Source of the DNA: Oxalobacteraceae bacterium OTU3CAMAD1
GTDB taxonomy: Bacteria; Pseudomonadota; Gammaproteobacteria; Burkholderiales; Burkholderiaceae_D
Assembly (NCBI GenBank): GCA_024123915.1
Contig: CP099650.1
Coordinates: forward strand, 3,968,001-4,032,000
Direction of reading: 5' to 3'
Length of the DNA: 64,000 nucleotides
The notes below the pieces were generated by a model. That model saw nothing but the letters and a program-made list of their open reading frames with translations. It was not told the origin of the DNA and searched no databases. Positions 27,072 to 40,272 of this stretch are shown piece after piece; the stretch's first letter is position 1; every line of letters starts with the position of its first letter. A program made the position numbers and the translations under genes.

Positions 27072-28022
27072 ATGAAACCTCAATTACTGGTGCTGGCCGC
27101 CAGCCCCTCCGCCTCCGTCATGGAGCAACTGGACGTCCACTTTGAATGCCACCACGCCTGGCGCCAGCCGCGCGAGACGCAGCCCAATTACATACGCGGC
27201 GTGGCCGCCGGTGTGCGCGGCCTGCTGACCACCGGCGCGATCGGCGTCGGCCCGGCGCTGCTGGAGCAGTTGCCGGCGTTGGAAATCGTCGCCGTCAACG
27301 GCATCGGCACCGACGCCGTGGCGCTGGAGGCGACCCGCGCGCGCGGCATTGCCGTCACCAATACCCCCGGCGTGCTGACCGACGACGTGGCCGATCTGGC
27401 ACTGACGTTGTTGCTGGCGGCGGCGCGGCGACTGCCGGCGCTGGACCGCTACGTGCGCAGCGGCGCCTGGGAGGCGGGGCAGCCGCTGGCGCCCACGCGC
27501 GCCTTGCGCGGCAAGGTCTGCGGCGTGTTCGGCTTCGGCCGCATCGGCCAGGCGGTGGCCGCGCGTGCCGAGGCGTTCGGCATGCGCACGCTGTACTTCC
27601 AGCCGCGCGCGATCGCCGGCGTGCCGCAGGAGCGCAGCGCCTCCCTGCTGGAGCTGGCGCGGGCGAGCGACTATCTGGTGGTGTGCGCCCCCGGTGGCGC
27701 CGCCACCCGGCACGCGGTGGACGCGCAGGTGCTCGCGGAGCTGGGGGCGGAGGGCACGCTGGTGAATATCGCGCGCGGTTCGCTGGTGGACCAGCAGGCG
27801 TTGATCGAGGCGCTGCGCGAAGGCGCGCTGGGGATGGCGGCGCTCGACGTGTTCGACGACGAGCCACGCGTTCCGGCCGCGCTGCGCGAGCTCGATAACG
27901 TGGTGCTGGCGCCGCACGTGGGCAGCCTGACGGTGGAGACCCGCCACGCGATGGGGCAACTGGTGGTGGATAACCTGGTGGCGCATTTCGAAGGGCGCGC
28001 GCTTCCCACTCCCGTGGTATAA
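27072..28022 (+). CDS. D-isomer-specific 2-hydroxyacid dehydrogenase
   Basis: A 316-residue NAD(P)-dependent enzyme. GVFGFGRIGQAVAARAEAFGM is the nucleotide-binding motif; the catalytic Arg is in NIARGSLVDQQALIEAL, Glu in DVFDDEP and His in LAPHVGSLT, all in family order. Substrates of such proteins are glyoxylate, hydroxypyruvate or related 2-ketoacids; VNGIGTDAVAL fits the GhrB-like group. Its start is preceded by three tiny coupled reading frames and no separate RBS, so translation probably depends on re-initiation. It stands alone between the giant kinase (divergent) and a chemoreceptor. Confidence 0.9.
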   Translation: MKPQLLVLAASPSASVMEQLDVHFECHHAWRQPRETQPNYIRGVAAGVRGLLTTGAIGVGPALLEQLPALEIVAVNGIGTDAVALEATRARGIAVTNTPGVLTDDVADLALTLLLAAARRLPALDRYVRSGAWEAGQPLAPTRALRGKVCGVFGFGRIGQAVAARAEAFGMRTLYFQPRAIAGVPQERSASLLELARASDYLVVCAPGGAATRHAVDAQVLAELGAEGTLVNIARGSLVDQQALIEALREGALGMAALDVFDDEPRVPAALRELDNVVLAPHVGSLTVETRHAMGQLVVDNLVAHFEGRALPTPVV

Positions 28023-28112
28023 ATTGCCGCGTGGTAATTATGGTGTCATATTCGTCGCGTATAGTGATTGATGTCGGTGTTATAACATTAATTACTCGGA
28101 AGAACTGTCGCG

Positions 28113-29732
28113 ATGAAACTCCCTCAATTGAAGACCGGCGCGCGCGTGCTGGCGTCTTTCGCCATGCTGCTGTTCGCGATGGCCTGCATGTCGGCCGTGT
28201 CGCTGTGGCGCCTGCAATCGGCCAACGACACCGCGTCCAACCTGGTCGATGAAAAGCTGGCCAAGCAGCAGCTGACGTCCGAGCTGCTGGGCGTGGCCGA
28301 GCTCAATGGGCTGCGGGCGATTTCAATCGCCCGCAGCGACAGCCTGGAAGTGGGCGACATCTTCCATGCGCAGCTGGTCGCCGGTGAAAAGGTGGCGGCG
28401 GCGATGGACCGCCAGTTGGCCGCCATGCCGGCGGACGGCGTGGAACACGAGCTGCTGCGCGCCGTCGGCGCCAGGCGGGCGGCGTACGCGGCCCTGCGCG
28501 CCGACTTGTTCAAATTGAAGGACGGCGGACGGATACAGGAGGTGAGCGACTTGCTCGACACCCGCCTCGCCGCCGCCTTCGGCGCGTACACCGGCGCGCT
28601 GCAAAAACTGCTGGCGTATCAAACGCAGGAGGCCAGGACGATGGCGGCGCTGTCGGCCAGCCAGTATCGAAGCAGCCGCGCGCTGCTGATCGGGCTCGGA
28701 CTGGCCACCCTTGCATTGGGCGCGGTGCTGGCGCTGATGCTGACGCGCAGTATCGTGCGTCCGCTGACGCGGGCGGTGGCGCTGGCCGAACAGGTGGCGG
28801 CCGGCGAGCTGCATGCCGTCATCGAGCATGGACGCGGCGACGAGATCGGCCAACTGTTCGACGCGTTGAGCCACATGACGGGCCGCCTGGCCCACACCGT
28901 CGGCCGGGTGCGCGACGGCGCGGTGGCGATCGACTCGGCCTCGCGCGAGATCGCCAACGGCAATATGGATCTGTCGCGCCGCACCGAACATCAGGCCGGG
29001 GCGCTGCAGGAGACCGCGTCGGCGATGGTGCAACTGACGTCGGCGGTGCGCGAAAACAGCGGTAACGCGCGCCATGCCAACGCGCTGGCCTTGTCGGCGT
29101 CGGAGGTGGCGGGCAAGGGCGGCAAGGTGGTGTCCGAAGTGGTGCGCACGATGGCCGGCATCAACGACTACGCGCACAAGATCGTCGACATCACCGGCGT
29201 GATCGACAGCATCGCCTTCCAGACCAATATCCTGGCGTTGAACGCCGCCGTCGAAGCGGCGCGCGCGGGCGAGCAGGGACGCGGCTTCGCGGTTGTGGCC
29301 TCCGAGGTGCGCAATCTGGCGCAGCGTTCGGCGGCGGCGGCCAAGGAGATCAAAAAGCTGATCAACGACTCGGCCGAACAAATCGCCAGCGGCAGCGTGC
29401 TGGCCGAAAACGCCGGCGCGACGATGGACGAAATCGTACTGAGCGTGCGCAAGGTGACCGCCATCATGGCCGCGATCAGCACCGCCAGCGCCGAGCAGGA
29501 ACACGGCATCGGGCAGGTCACCACCGCCATCGGCGAGATGGACGGCGTCACGCAGCAGAACGCCGCGCTGGTGGAGGAGGCGGCAGCGGCGGCGGCAGCG
29601 ATGCAGGCGCAAGCGAAGGAACTGGCGCAACTGGTGGGCTCCTTCAAAATCGACGCCACCAGCGCAAAACCACCGATGTCAACGAAACCAAGTATACCCA
29701 GGATCCACGTAGGGCGGATTAGCGCAGCGTAA
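28113..29732 (+). CDS. Methyl-accepting chemotaxis protein
   Basis: A 539-residue class receptor. Two membrane helices ([21 protein letters not shown] and [21 protein letters not shown]) bracket a four-helix-bundle ligand domain of about 150 residues. HAMP follows ([22 protein letters not shown]), then the signalling domain whose hairpin tip [22 protein letters not shown] is diagnostic for CheA/CheW contact. No CheR-binding pentapeptide is seen. The last codons (VGRISAA and stop) come from a palindromic repeat that overlaps the gene end, so the C-terminus has been replaced or extended by repeat insertion. The ligand is unknown. Confidence 0.93.
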   Translation: MKLPQLKTGARVLASFAMLLFAMACMSAVSLWRLQSANDTASNLVDEKLAKQQLTSELLGVAELNGLRAISIARSDSLEVGDIFHAQLVAGEKVAAAMDRQLAAMPADGVEHELLRAVGARRAAYAALRADLFKLKDGGRIQEVSDLLDTRLAAAFGAYTGALQKLLAYQTQEARTMAALSASQYRSSRALLIGLGLATLALGAVLALMLTRSIVRPLTRAVALAEQVAAGELHAVIEHGRGDEIGQLFDALSHMTGRLAHTVGRVRDGAVAIDSASREIANGNMDLSRRTEHQAGALQETASAMVQLTSAVRENSGNARHANALALSASEVAGKGGKVVSEVVRTMAGINDYAHKIVDITGVIDSIAFQTNILALNAAVEAARAGEQGRGFAVVASEVRNLAQRSAAAAKEIKKLINDSAEQIASGSVLAENAGATMDEIVLSVRKVTAIMAAISTASAEQEHGIGQVTTAIGEMDGVTQQNAALVEEAAAAAAAMQAQAKELAQLVGSFKIDATSAKPPMSTKPSIPRIHVGRISAA

Positions 29733-29738
29733 TCCGCC
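29709..29738. repeat. Palindromic repeat GGCGGATTA, copy 2, overlapping a gene end
   Basis: GTAG then GGCGGATTA (29713-29721), 8-nt loop, TAATCCGCC (29730-29738). It is inverted relative to the copy at 20222 and supplies the last six codons and the stop of the chemoreceptor gene. Confidence 0.75.
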
Positions 29739-29824
29739 AATGCGTGCATGTCGACGACCCATGCACCGGCCGATATTGCTGTAAACTAGGAGAGCTCAGC
29801 ACCACTAACTCTCCCGAACCATCC

Positions 29825-31207
29825 ATGTCCGCTCCCAAATCCCCCTCCGGCACCCCGCCCATGTTCAACCTGGCGTGGCCGCTGCTGGTCGAACTGGGAT
29901 TGGCGATAGGCGCCGGCGTGGTCGGCACCGCGCTGGCCTCGCGCATCTCCGACGCCGCCGGCGGCGCCTTCGCGATCGCCAGCCAGGTCTCGGCCACTTT
30001 GTTCATCCTGTTCCGCATCATCGGCGCCGGCGTCAGCGTGGTGGTCACGCAAAATCTCGGCGGCGGCCAGCGTGACGCCGCCGACAATGTCGCCCGCGCG
30101 GTGGTCGGCGCCAGCACCTGGCTCGGCGCGGTCGCCGCGCTCGCGGCGCTGGTTGGCGCCAACGGCCTGCTGCACCTGCTCAACGCGCCGCCCGAGGTCT
30201 TCCCGCTGGCCGCGCCGCTGTTGATGGCGCTGGCGCCATCGCTGCTGTTCGACGCCTGGAACGCCTCCATGGCCAGCGTGATGCGCGCCCATCTGCGCAC
30301 GCGCGACACCTTGCTGGTGCTGATCGCCATGCACGTCAGCCACCTGGCGCTGGCCATTCCGCTGATGTACGGCTGGGGACCGGTGCCCGCCATGGGCCTG
30401 CCCGGATTCGCGGCGGCGCTGGCGGTCAGCCGCGCCATCGGCCTGGCGCTGCACCTTTGGCTGTGGCGCATCCACCTTGGCGTCACGCTGGTGCGCAGCG
30501 ACTGGTGGCGCCTGCCGCGCCGCGAGCTGGCGGCGGTGCTGCATATCGGCCTGCCCGGCGCGGCCGAGAATATCGCCTACCGCCTGGCGTTCATGTTCAG
30601 CGTGGCGACGGCGGCGAAACTGGGCGCCACCGCCCTGGCGACCCAGGCCTACGTGCTGCAGTTGATGGGCGGGGTGATGATGTTCAGTATCGCAACCGGC
30701 CTGGCGGTGGAGATTGTGGTCGGCTACCTGATCGGCGCGGGCGACCTGCGCGAGGCGCACGCCGTGGTGCGGCGCGCGCTGAAGATCGGATTGGTGGCGT
30801 GCGTGGCGATCGCCGCCGCCGCCGCGCTGGCCGGGCGCTGGTTGCTGGGATGGTTCACGCAGGACCAGCAGATCATCGACGCCGGCATCGCGCTGTTGTG
30901 GATCACGGTGCTGCTGGAGCCGGGCCGCACCTTCAACCTGGTGGTGATCAACGCGCTGCGCGCGGCCGGCGACGCCCGTTTTCCGGTAATGGCGGGCGCC
31001 TTGTCGATGCTGCTGGTACTGGCCGGCGGCAGCTGGGTGCTGGGCGTGGTGCTGGGCTGGGGCCTGGTCGGCGTGTGGATCGCCTACGTCGCCGATGAAT
31101 GGATACGCGGCTTGATCATGTGGCATCGCTGGCAAACCCACGCCTGGGTGCCGCACGCGCGGGCCTCGCGCAAGCGGCTGCGGCCCGTGATCGTGGTCGA
31201 GGGATAA
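29825..31207 (+). CDS. MATE family efflux transporter
   Basis: A 460-residue protein with 12 membrane helices in two halves, typical of MatE. Landmarks include FNLAWPLLVELGLAIGAGVVGTALASR at the start, FIIGAGVS-like FRIIGAGVSVVVTQNLGGGQRD, and the second-half start HIGLPGAAENIAYRLAFMFSVA. MATE carriers export cationic drugs or metabolites in exchange for H+ or Na+; the substrate here is not known. The start is set at the ATG of MSAPKSPSGTPPM, since upstream codons have no homology look. A perfect hairpin terminator follows the stop directly. Confidence 0.87.
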   Translation: MSAPKSPSGTPPMFNLAWPLLVELGLAIGAGVVGTALASRISDAAGGAFAIASQVSATLFILFRIIGAGVSVVVTQNLGGGQRDAADNVARAVVGASTWLGAVAALAALVGANGLLHLLNAPPEVFPLAAPLLMALAPSLLFDAWNASMASVMRAHLRTRDTLLVLIAMHVSHLALAIPLMYGWGPVPAMGLPGFAAALAVSRAIGLALHLWLWRIHLGVTLVRSDWWRLPRRELAAVLHIGLPGAAENIAYRLAFMFSVATAAKLGATALATQAYVLQLMGGVMMFSIATGLAVEIVVGYLIGAGDLREAHAVVRRALKIGLVACVAIAAAAALAGRWLLGWFTQDQQIIDAGIALLWITVLLEPGRTFNLVVINALRAAGDARFPVMAGALSMLLVLAGGSWVLGVVLGWGLVGVWIAYVADEWIRGLIMWHRWQTHAWVPHARASRKRLRPVIVVEG

Positions 31208-31238
31208 AAAAACGCCCGGCTGCGGCCGGGCGTTTTTT
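31206..31238. terminator. Bidirectional rho-independent terminator
   Basis: AAAAAACGCCCGGC and GCCGGGCGTTTTTT form a perfect 14-bp inverted repeat with loop TGCG; A-tract on one side and T-tract on the other make it work in both directions, between the MATE gene and the converging phosphate-binding-like gene. Confidence 0.92.
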
Positions 31239-31249
31239 ATCGCGCATCG

Positions 31250-31660
31250 TTACTGCACGGTGAGGATCACTTTGACCGTGTCGTCGACCTGCGATTTCTC
31301 GATATAGCCGATGGCGCTGGGGTCGGCCGCCACGGCTTTCTTCACTTCGGCGCTGGACGCGTATTCCTTGGGCGCGCTGGCCTTGCCGGTGAAGACCAGC
31401 TTCGACCAGATGGCCTTGACCTGCGTCGCGTCCTTGTCCAGCACCTTTTTATAGAACTCGTTGCGCAGCGCGCCGTCGGTGTGTTCGACGGGCGTGAACA
31501 AGGTCGATTTACCGAGGAAGAACTGGCCCGCCTGTTCGCTGAACATGCGCGTGGCCGGGTTCTTCGGATTGACGATCACCACGATCTCCGCCGCGAACGA
31601 AGGCGCGGCGAACGCGCACACACCCGCCGCCAGCAGCAGCTTGCCGATAGTCGTTTTCAT
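31250..31660 (-). CDS. Small periplasmic phosphate-binding-like (PBP) protein
   Basis: A 136-residue exported protein: signal peptide MKTTIGKLLLAAGVCAFA then APSFA|A, followed by EIVVIVNPKNPATRMFSEQAGQFFLGK and, later, ADPSAIGYIEKSQVDDTVKVI. This is the short half-length version of PstS-like periplasmic binding proteins, often annotated as phosphate ABC transporter substrate-binding protein. It lacks the second lobe, so phosphate transport is doubtful. It starts 11 nt after the stop of the porin gene and must share its transcript. Such porin-PBP pairs next to a sensor kinase may act together, which is inference. Confidence 0.8.
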   Translation of the reverse strand: MKTTIGKLLLAAGVCAFAAPSFAAEIVVIVNPKNPATRMFSEQAGQFFLGKSTLFTPVEHTDGALRNEFYKKVLDKDATQVKAIWSKLVFTGKASAPKEYASSAEVKKAVAADPSAIGYIEKSQVDDTVKVILTVQ

Positions 31661-31670
31661 GTGGTTCTCC

Positions 31671-32921
31671 TTAGAAGACGAAATCGATGGCGGCGGCGTA
31701 GACATTCACCGTGCTGCCGGCGAAGCCGGGCTTGGGGTTGGTGAAGTAGCCGTCGCCGTCACGCGTCTTGACGCGGTCCATCTGCACCTTGAACGCGGCC
31801 GACTTGTAGAAGTCCCAGCGCAAGCCGATCGCAGTGCTCGATTGCAGCCCCACCTTGAGCGCGGCGTTGGCGCCGGCCGCCAGCGGCGCCAGAGGACCGG
31901 TGGTGGGCAGCGTCGAGAAGTTGCGGATGCTGTCCTGTTTCACGTCGCCGTGCATCACGAACGGCACGAATTTTCCCCAGCGGTATCCCAGCATCACGTA
32001 CCAGGAGGTGGTGTCGTGCACCAGGCGGCTGTCGGTCTTGCGCTTGGCGAATTCCGTCATGCCGATGATGTTGTTGTAGTCCATGCTGATGCCGGCCGAA
32101 TTGAACGTTCCCTTGACGTCGCGTGACGGGATTTGTGCCAGCAGGCCGGTCAAATTCAGCGCGGTGAAGGAATTGGTGAGGACCGTCACGTTCGGGCTGC
32201 CATCGATGGTGAACTTCGTGCGCGAGTGGCCGAGCCGGTAGGTGAATGGGCCATTCTCGAGCAGGATTTGCGCGGCCATGGTGCGCTTGAAGTCGACATC
32301 GAATCCCTCCGACAGCCGCACCGTGGTGTTGCCGAGGCCCAGTTGGGCGGTGACGGTGCTGTCGCCGAAACTATGCTGGTAAGTGATGTCGCCGCCGTCG
32401 ACGCTGTCGAACGGCACCTGGCGATACACCTCGGTCGGCGGGCGAAGCATGGTGTTGGCGTAGCCGACGTTGCGCACATCGGAGATCATGTAGACCGGCA
32501 GGCCGACGCGGCCCAGCCGCACCGAGAAATCGTCGTTGAGCTTGAACTTGGCGAAGGCCCAAGTCAACTCGGCGCCGTAGCTGTCTTCATCGCCGTACTT
32601 GCGCACCAGGCCTTGGGCGGTGAACGAGATGGTGTCGCTCAATTTCCCGGTAACCTGCAGTCCAAGATTGGAATCGACGCCGGTGCGCCAATCCTTGCCC
32701 GCGCCGCTGGCCTGGTTCAGACGTGTAAATTCCGCGCCATCGGTGTCGGTCCGCGTGACAGCGCCGGTACCGAAACCGCTAATCGTGATCGGCAGGCTGT
32801 CCTGGGCGTAGGCCGTGGCGCAAAAGGCGCCAAGGATCGCCAGCGCCATCAGCGATTTCATCGCGGGATTCAACACTGGATTGCTGACTAAAGTGCGGTT
32901 TGCAAGCTTGGTTTGTTTCAT
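31671..32921 (-). CDS. Outer-membrane porin-like protein
   Basis: A 416-residue beta-barrel protein with a long signal sequence (basic N-region, then MALAILGAFCATAYA|Q). The mature part has alternating amphipathic strands (ITISGFGTGAVTRTD, FTAQGLVRKYGDEDSYGAELTWAFAKFKL, RLGRVGLPVYM) and ends in VNVYAAAIDFVF, with the terminal Phe needed for barrel assembly. It resembles porins of the DcaP/putative OprP-type group; no specific ligand is assigned. RBS GGAGGG stands 6-7 nt before the ATG. It is the first gene of a two-gene unit with the phosphate-binding-like protein. Confidence 0.82.
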   Translation of the reverse strand: MKQTKLANRTLVSNPVLNPAMKSLMALAILGAFCATAYAQDSLPITISGFGTGAVTRTDTDGAEFTRLNQASGAGKDWRTGVDSNLGLQVTGKLSDTISFTAQGLVRKYGDEDSYGAELTWAFAKFKLNDDFSVRLGRVGLPVYMISDVRNVGYANTMLRPPTEVYRQVPFDSVDGGDITYQHSFGDSTVTAQLGLGNTTVRLSEGFDVDFKRTMAAQILLENGPFTYRLGHSRTKFTIDGSPNVTVLTNSFTALNLTGLLAQIPSRDVKGTFNSAGISMDYNNIIGMTEFAKRKTDSRLVHDTTSWYVMLGYRWGKFVPFVMHGDVKQDSIRNFSTLPTTGPLAPLAAGANAALKVGLQSSTAIGLRWDFYKSAAFKVQMDRVKTRDGDGYFTNPKPGFAGSTVNVYAAAIDFVF

Positions 32922-33197
32922 TGGGTACCCTCCGGTGGTTGCGTCTGGACGTTTTGGTTGTCCTGATCGTCCTTTTTAGTGTGGCCCGGAAGGCATTGAT
33001 TTGGGTTAAATTTATACGGAAATGTCACAATTTCGTTGTTCATGGGCAACGACTTGCGATATGGGATCGCTATCATGTGACTGAAACGGCAAGCTTTCCC
33101 AAGCCATGTCTACGATTTCTGGCACGGTCGCCGGTGCCGGGCGGCGCCGGGTCATGACACAAATTCCGGAGGACGAGGGACGGGCAGGGAAGGCGCT
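32922..33197. other. Intergenic stretch upstream of the porin gene
   Basis: About 276 nt between the hybrid-kinase gene and the porin gene, both on the minus strand. It contains an AT-richer middle (ATTTGGGTTAAATTTATACG near 33000-33020) that may hold the porin promoter, and the RBS GGAGGG next to the porin start. No gene or repeat was recognised. Confidence 0.45.
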
Positions 33198-36953
<3,756 letters not shown>

Positions 36954-37164
36954 GGCAGCATGTTTTGGATTATTTGAGTTGCACTTGTCCACTATATCGT
37001 ATTTGCACCGGGGTTTGCGCCGGGTTTATACATTTCGCGCCACCGGTATGCATTTGGCGCCGTTTGGGCGCCGCTCGTCGCATCGGCCGGCGGCGGGACG
37101 CTCGCCTGGCTACAGTGGAATCCCGATTCATCCACCGCAACCGCCACATCCAACGGAGCCCGAT

Positions 37165-37587
37165 ATGACACGCCAGACCGCGACAGCCTTCCTTGCCTTC
37201 CTTTTCGCCGCAGCCAGCGCCTGCGCCAGCGCGGGCGACCTCACCATCACCGTCGAAGGCGTGGCCAGCGCCGATGGCCGGTTGATGGTCGCCTTGTACA
37301 ACTCCGCCGAGACCTTTCGCGGCAAGCCGGCCCTGGCGCGGATGGCTCCCGCGTCGGCGGGCGCCGTCACGCTGGCGTTCAAGGAACTGCCTGCCGGCGA
37401 CTACGCGTTCGCCGTCTATCACGACGCCAACGGCAACGGCAAACTGGATTTGAACGCTGTCGGCATGCCCGTCGAGGACTACGCCTTCAGCAACAACGCC
37501 ATGGGCAACCGGAGCGCGCCGAGTTACGAGGACGCGCGCTTCCAGGTGCCGGCCGGCGGCGCCGCCGTTAGCGTCAACCTGCGCTGA
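37165..37587 (+). CDS. DUF2141 secreted protein
   Basis: A 140-residue exported protein with a signal peptide (FLAFLFAAASACASA|G) and a DUF2141 domain: LTITVEGVASADGRLMVALYN, FKELPAGDYAFAVYHDANGN and KLDLNAVGMPVEDYAFSNNA. The motif YHDANGNGKLD looks like a calcium- or metal-binding loop. The role of the family is unknown; it is common next to carotenoid-related and signalling genes. RBS GGAG precedes the start. The carotenoid oxygenase gene begins 7 nt after its stop, so they form one transcript. Confidence 0.85.
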   Translation: MTRQTATAFLAFLFAAASACASAGDLTITVEGVASADGRLMVALYNSAETFRGKPALARMAPASAGAVTLAFKELPAGDYAFAVYHDANGNGKLDLNAVGMPVEDYAFSNNAMGNRSAPSYEDARFQVPAGGAAVSVNLR

Positions 37588-37594
37588 AAGGGCG

Positions 37595-39088
37595 ATGATG
37601 AACCAACGCCGTCAATTCCTTTTTCGTGGCGTCGGCCTTGCCGCCCTGGGTGCGTCCGCCCGACCGGCGCTTGCCGACAGCGGGACCTTCGGCCGTTTTC
37701 ACCAGGCGCTCGAGCGCAATCCGCGTTTGTCCGTGTACGCCGATACCAGCGGCGAACAGGCGGGCCTGGCGCAGGTTTGGGGCAGCATGCCGCCGGACCT
37801 GAATGGCGTGTTCTACCGCAACGGGCCGGGACGTTTCGAGTTGGGCGGCGAGCGCTATCACCATTGGTTCGATGGCGACGGCTTTGCGCAGCGCTGGCAA
37901 GTCGGTGGCGGCAAGGTAGGTCATCGTGGGCGTTTCGTGTTGACGAAAAAATTCGAGGACGAGAGCAAAGCGGGGCGCTTCCTGTACCCGGTCTTCGGCA
38001 CCGCGATCGCGCGCCGGGCGGTGAAGAACAATGACAGCGTCAACGTCGCCAATACCAATCTGCTGCCGTTCAACGGCGCCTTGTACGCGCTGTGGGAGGG
38101 CGGTTCGGCGATCGAACTCGATCCGGATACATTGGCCACGCGCGGCGTCAAGACCTGGCGCGCCGATTTGAAGGCCATGCCTTTCTCCGCCCATCCGAAG
38201 ATGGACCCCGATGGCGGGCTGTGGAACTTCGGCAATCCGCCTGGAGGCGACCAGTTGGTCATCTATCGCCTGAACGCCGCCGGCGAAGTGACGCGCACCG
38301 CCATGGTGCCGGTGCCCAGCTTGAACATGGTGCACGACTTCGTCGTCAGCGGCCGCCATCTGATCTTCCTGGTGGCGCCATACGCCGTGCGCGCCGATGC
38401 CGGCCTCAGTCTGGCCGAGCGCATGCGATGGGACGGCGGCACGCGGCCGCTGCGCGCGGTCGTCATCGACAAGAATACGCTGGAACTGCGCCAGGTGTTC
38501 GAGCTGCCGGCGCGCTCCGTCTTCCACCTCGGGAACGCGTTCGAGGATGGCGGCTGCACGCGGCTGGACGCGGTGCTGCACGAAGGCGACGTCCTGCCCG
38601 ATCCCGCGCTGCCGATGCGCGGAGACATGCGCGAGTACCGCGAGGCGCGCAGCGCCACGGTGCAGATCACGCTGGACTATGCCAGCGGCCAGGCGCGCGA
38701 GGCGCGGCTGTTCGGCGTCAGCGAGTTCCCGCGCGTGGCGCCGCAGGTGGTGTCGGCGCGCCATCGCAGGTTGGCGGTGCTTGGCGCCGACGGCGTGGGC
38801 AAGGATCTGATCCTGAACACCGTTAATCTGATCGACACCGACACCGGCAAGGCCGACAGCTATGCCTTCGGCGCCGGCTGGCAGGTGGAGGAGCATGTGC
38901 TGGTGCCCAGGCGCGGTGCGCGCTCCGAGACCGATGGCTATCTGGTCGGCGTCGCGCAGGACACGCGGCGCGGGCAAACGGTGCTGACCGTGTTCGATGC
39001 ACACAACATCAAAGCCGGTCCGAGGGCTTTGGCGCGATTGTCCTATCGCGCGCCGGTTTGTTTTCATGGTAACTTTCTGGCCACATGA
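37595..39088 (+). CDS. Carotenoid oxygenase (RPE65/CCD family), Tat-exported
   Basis: A 497-residue protein beginning MMNQRRQFLFRGVGLAALGA, a twin-arginine signal (RRQFLF), so it is likely folded with its iron before export. The four iron-binding His residues of the seven-bladed propeller are present at 200 (SAHPK), 247 (MVHDF), 311 (FHLGN) and 491 (CFHGNF); YRNGPGRFELGG and WFDGDG mark the entry blade. The family cleaves carotenoids or related stilbene/lignin compounds with O2. The stop overlaps the next gene by ATGA, tying it to a sensor kinase. Export of a carotenoid oxygenase by Tat is unusual. Confidence 0.92.
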   Translation: MMNQRRQFLFRGVGLAALGASARPALADSGTFGRFHQALERNPRLSVYADTSGEQAGLAQVWGSMPPDLNGVFYRNGPGRFELGGERYHHWFDGDGFAQRWQVGGGKVGHRGRFVLTKKFEDESKAGRFLYPVFGTAIARRAVKNNDSVNVANTNLLPFNGALYALWEGGSAIELDPDTLATRGVKTWRADLKAMPFSAHPKMDPDGGLWNFGNPPGGDQLVIYRLNAAGEVTRTAMVPVPSLNMVHDFVVSGRHLIFLVAPYAVRADAGLSLAERMRWDGGTRPLRAVVIDKNTLELRQVFELPARSVFHLGNAFEDGGCTRLDAVLHEGDVLPDPALPMRGDMREYREARSATVQITLDYASGQAREARLFGVSEFPRVAPQVVSARHRRLAVLGADGVGKDLILNTVNLIDTDTGKADSYAFGAGWQVEEHVLVPRRGARSETDGYLVGVAQDTRRGQTVLTVFDAHNIKAGPRALARLSYRAPVCFHGNFLAT

Positions 39089-40272
39089 ATATTACTCCCG
39101 ACACCCTAAGCCGTAAGCAGCCGCCGATCGCCCATCCGCTCGAAGTCATCCCGGTTTTCCGGCGTTGGCCGTCCTCGGTGCCGCGCAACGTGCTCTATAC
39201 GATTATCTTCAGCTGCCTGGTGGCCCTGGTGCTGACGGCGATCGACAAGACCCGGGGAGCGAGCGACCAGATGCTGCGCGCGAACTTTCCCGCCACGCTG
39301 TTGATCTCCAACTTGATCGGCGCGTTGGTGTATGGCGGGATGTTCGCGCTGAATCGCTCGCTGGACGGGTGGGTGGCGCGCCTGCGCGGTGTGCGGCGCA
39401 TGCTTTTCTACGTGTCGCTGATGTCGGTCAGCGTGCCGCTCGGCATAAGCTTGGGCAATGTGCTGCTGCGGGGTGCCAGTCCTTTGGTGGTGTTGGCGCA
39501 GCGCGGGGTGTGGGTGTACTCGCTGGCGACGGCGGTGCTGGTCGCCGGCTTCATGTACCTGGTTCATCGCAGCGGGGAACGGCGGATGCAGCAGGCGATG
39601 GCCACGGCGCGCAACAATGAATTGATCGCGTCCAGCCAGCGGCTGCTGGCCGAGGCGCGCCTGCGCGCTTTGCAGGCGCAGATCGAGCCGCACTTTTTGT
39701 ACAACACGCTGGCCAATGTGGTCGGCTTGATCGGCACGCAGCCGGCTCGCGCGCAGCATATGCTGGAACGGTTCATCGACTACCTGCGCGCCAGCCTGGC
39801 GGCCAGCCGTGGCGACCAGGCGACCCTGGCCAGCGAGGCGGCCATGCTGGCGGCGTATCTGGATGTGCTGGCGGTGCGCATGGGCGAGCGGCTGCGCTAC
39901 CGCATCGACGTGCCGGACGATCTGCGCGGCTTCGCTATCGCGCCCATGCTGCTGCAGCCGGTGGTGGAGAACGCGATCACCCATGGCCTGGAGCCGAAAG
40001 TGGAGGGCGGCGAGATCGTCATCGGCGCGCGAGTGCTTGGCGACCGTGTGTGCGTGGAGATCAGCGACACCGGCGCCGGCCTGGCCGAATCGGGGGCGGC
40101 GTCGAAGAAGCATGGCGGCGGGGTGGGGTTGAGCAATCTGCGCGAACGCCTGGCCAGTTTGTACGGCGGCGCTGCTCGGGTAGAATTACTGGAAAATCAA
40201 CCTTGCGGCATGACGGTGCGCCTGATGCTGCCTTTGAATGCGAGTCCGACATCGATACCTTCCACGCCCTGA
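39085..40272 (+). CDS. LytS/AlgZ-type sensor histidine kinase
   Basis: A 395-residue kinase with about four membrane helices in residues 35-165 (VLYTIIFSCLVALVLTAI, LLISNLIGALVYGGMFAL and others). The His_kinase domain reads LRALQAQIEPHFLYNTLANVVGLI, the phospho-acceptor of the LytS/YehU family, followed by LLQPVVENAITHGLEP and GGGVGLSNLRERL of the ATPase domain. No periplasmic sensor domain is evident, so sensing is probably by the membrane part. It starts inside the stop of the carotenoid oxygenase gene and overlaps the LytTR regulator gene. Confidence 0.9.
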   Translation: MNITPDTLSRKQPPIAHPLEVIPVFRRWPSSVPRNVLYTIIFSCLVALVLTAIDKTRGASDQMLRANFPATLLISNLIGALVYGGMFALNRSLDGWVARLRGVRRMLFYVSLMSVSVPLGISLGNVLLRGASPLVVLAQRGVWVYSLATAVLVAGFMYLVHRSGERRMQQAMATARNNELIASSQRLLAEARLRALQAQIEPHFLYNTLANVVGLIGTQPARAQHMLERFIDYLRASLAASRGDQATLASEAAMLAAYLDVLAVRMGERLRYRIDVPDDLRGFAIAPMLLQPVVENAITHGLEPKVEGGEIVIGARVLGDRVCVEISDTGAGLAESGAASKKHGGGVGLSNLRERLASLYGGAARVELLENQPCGMTVRLMLPLNASPTSIPSTP

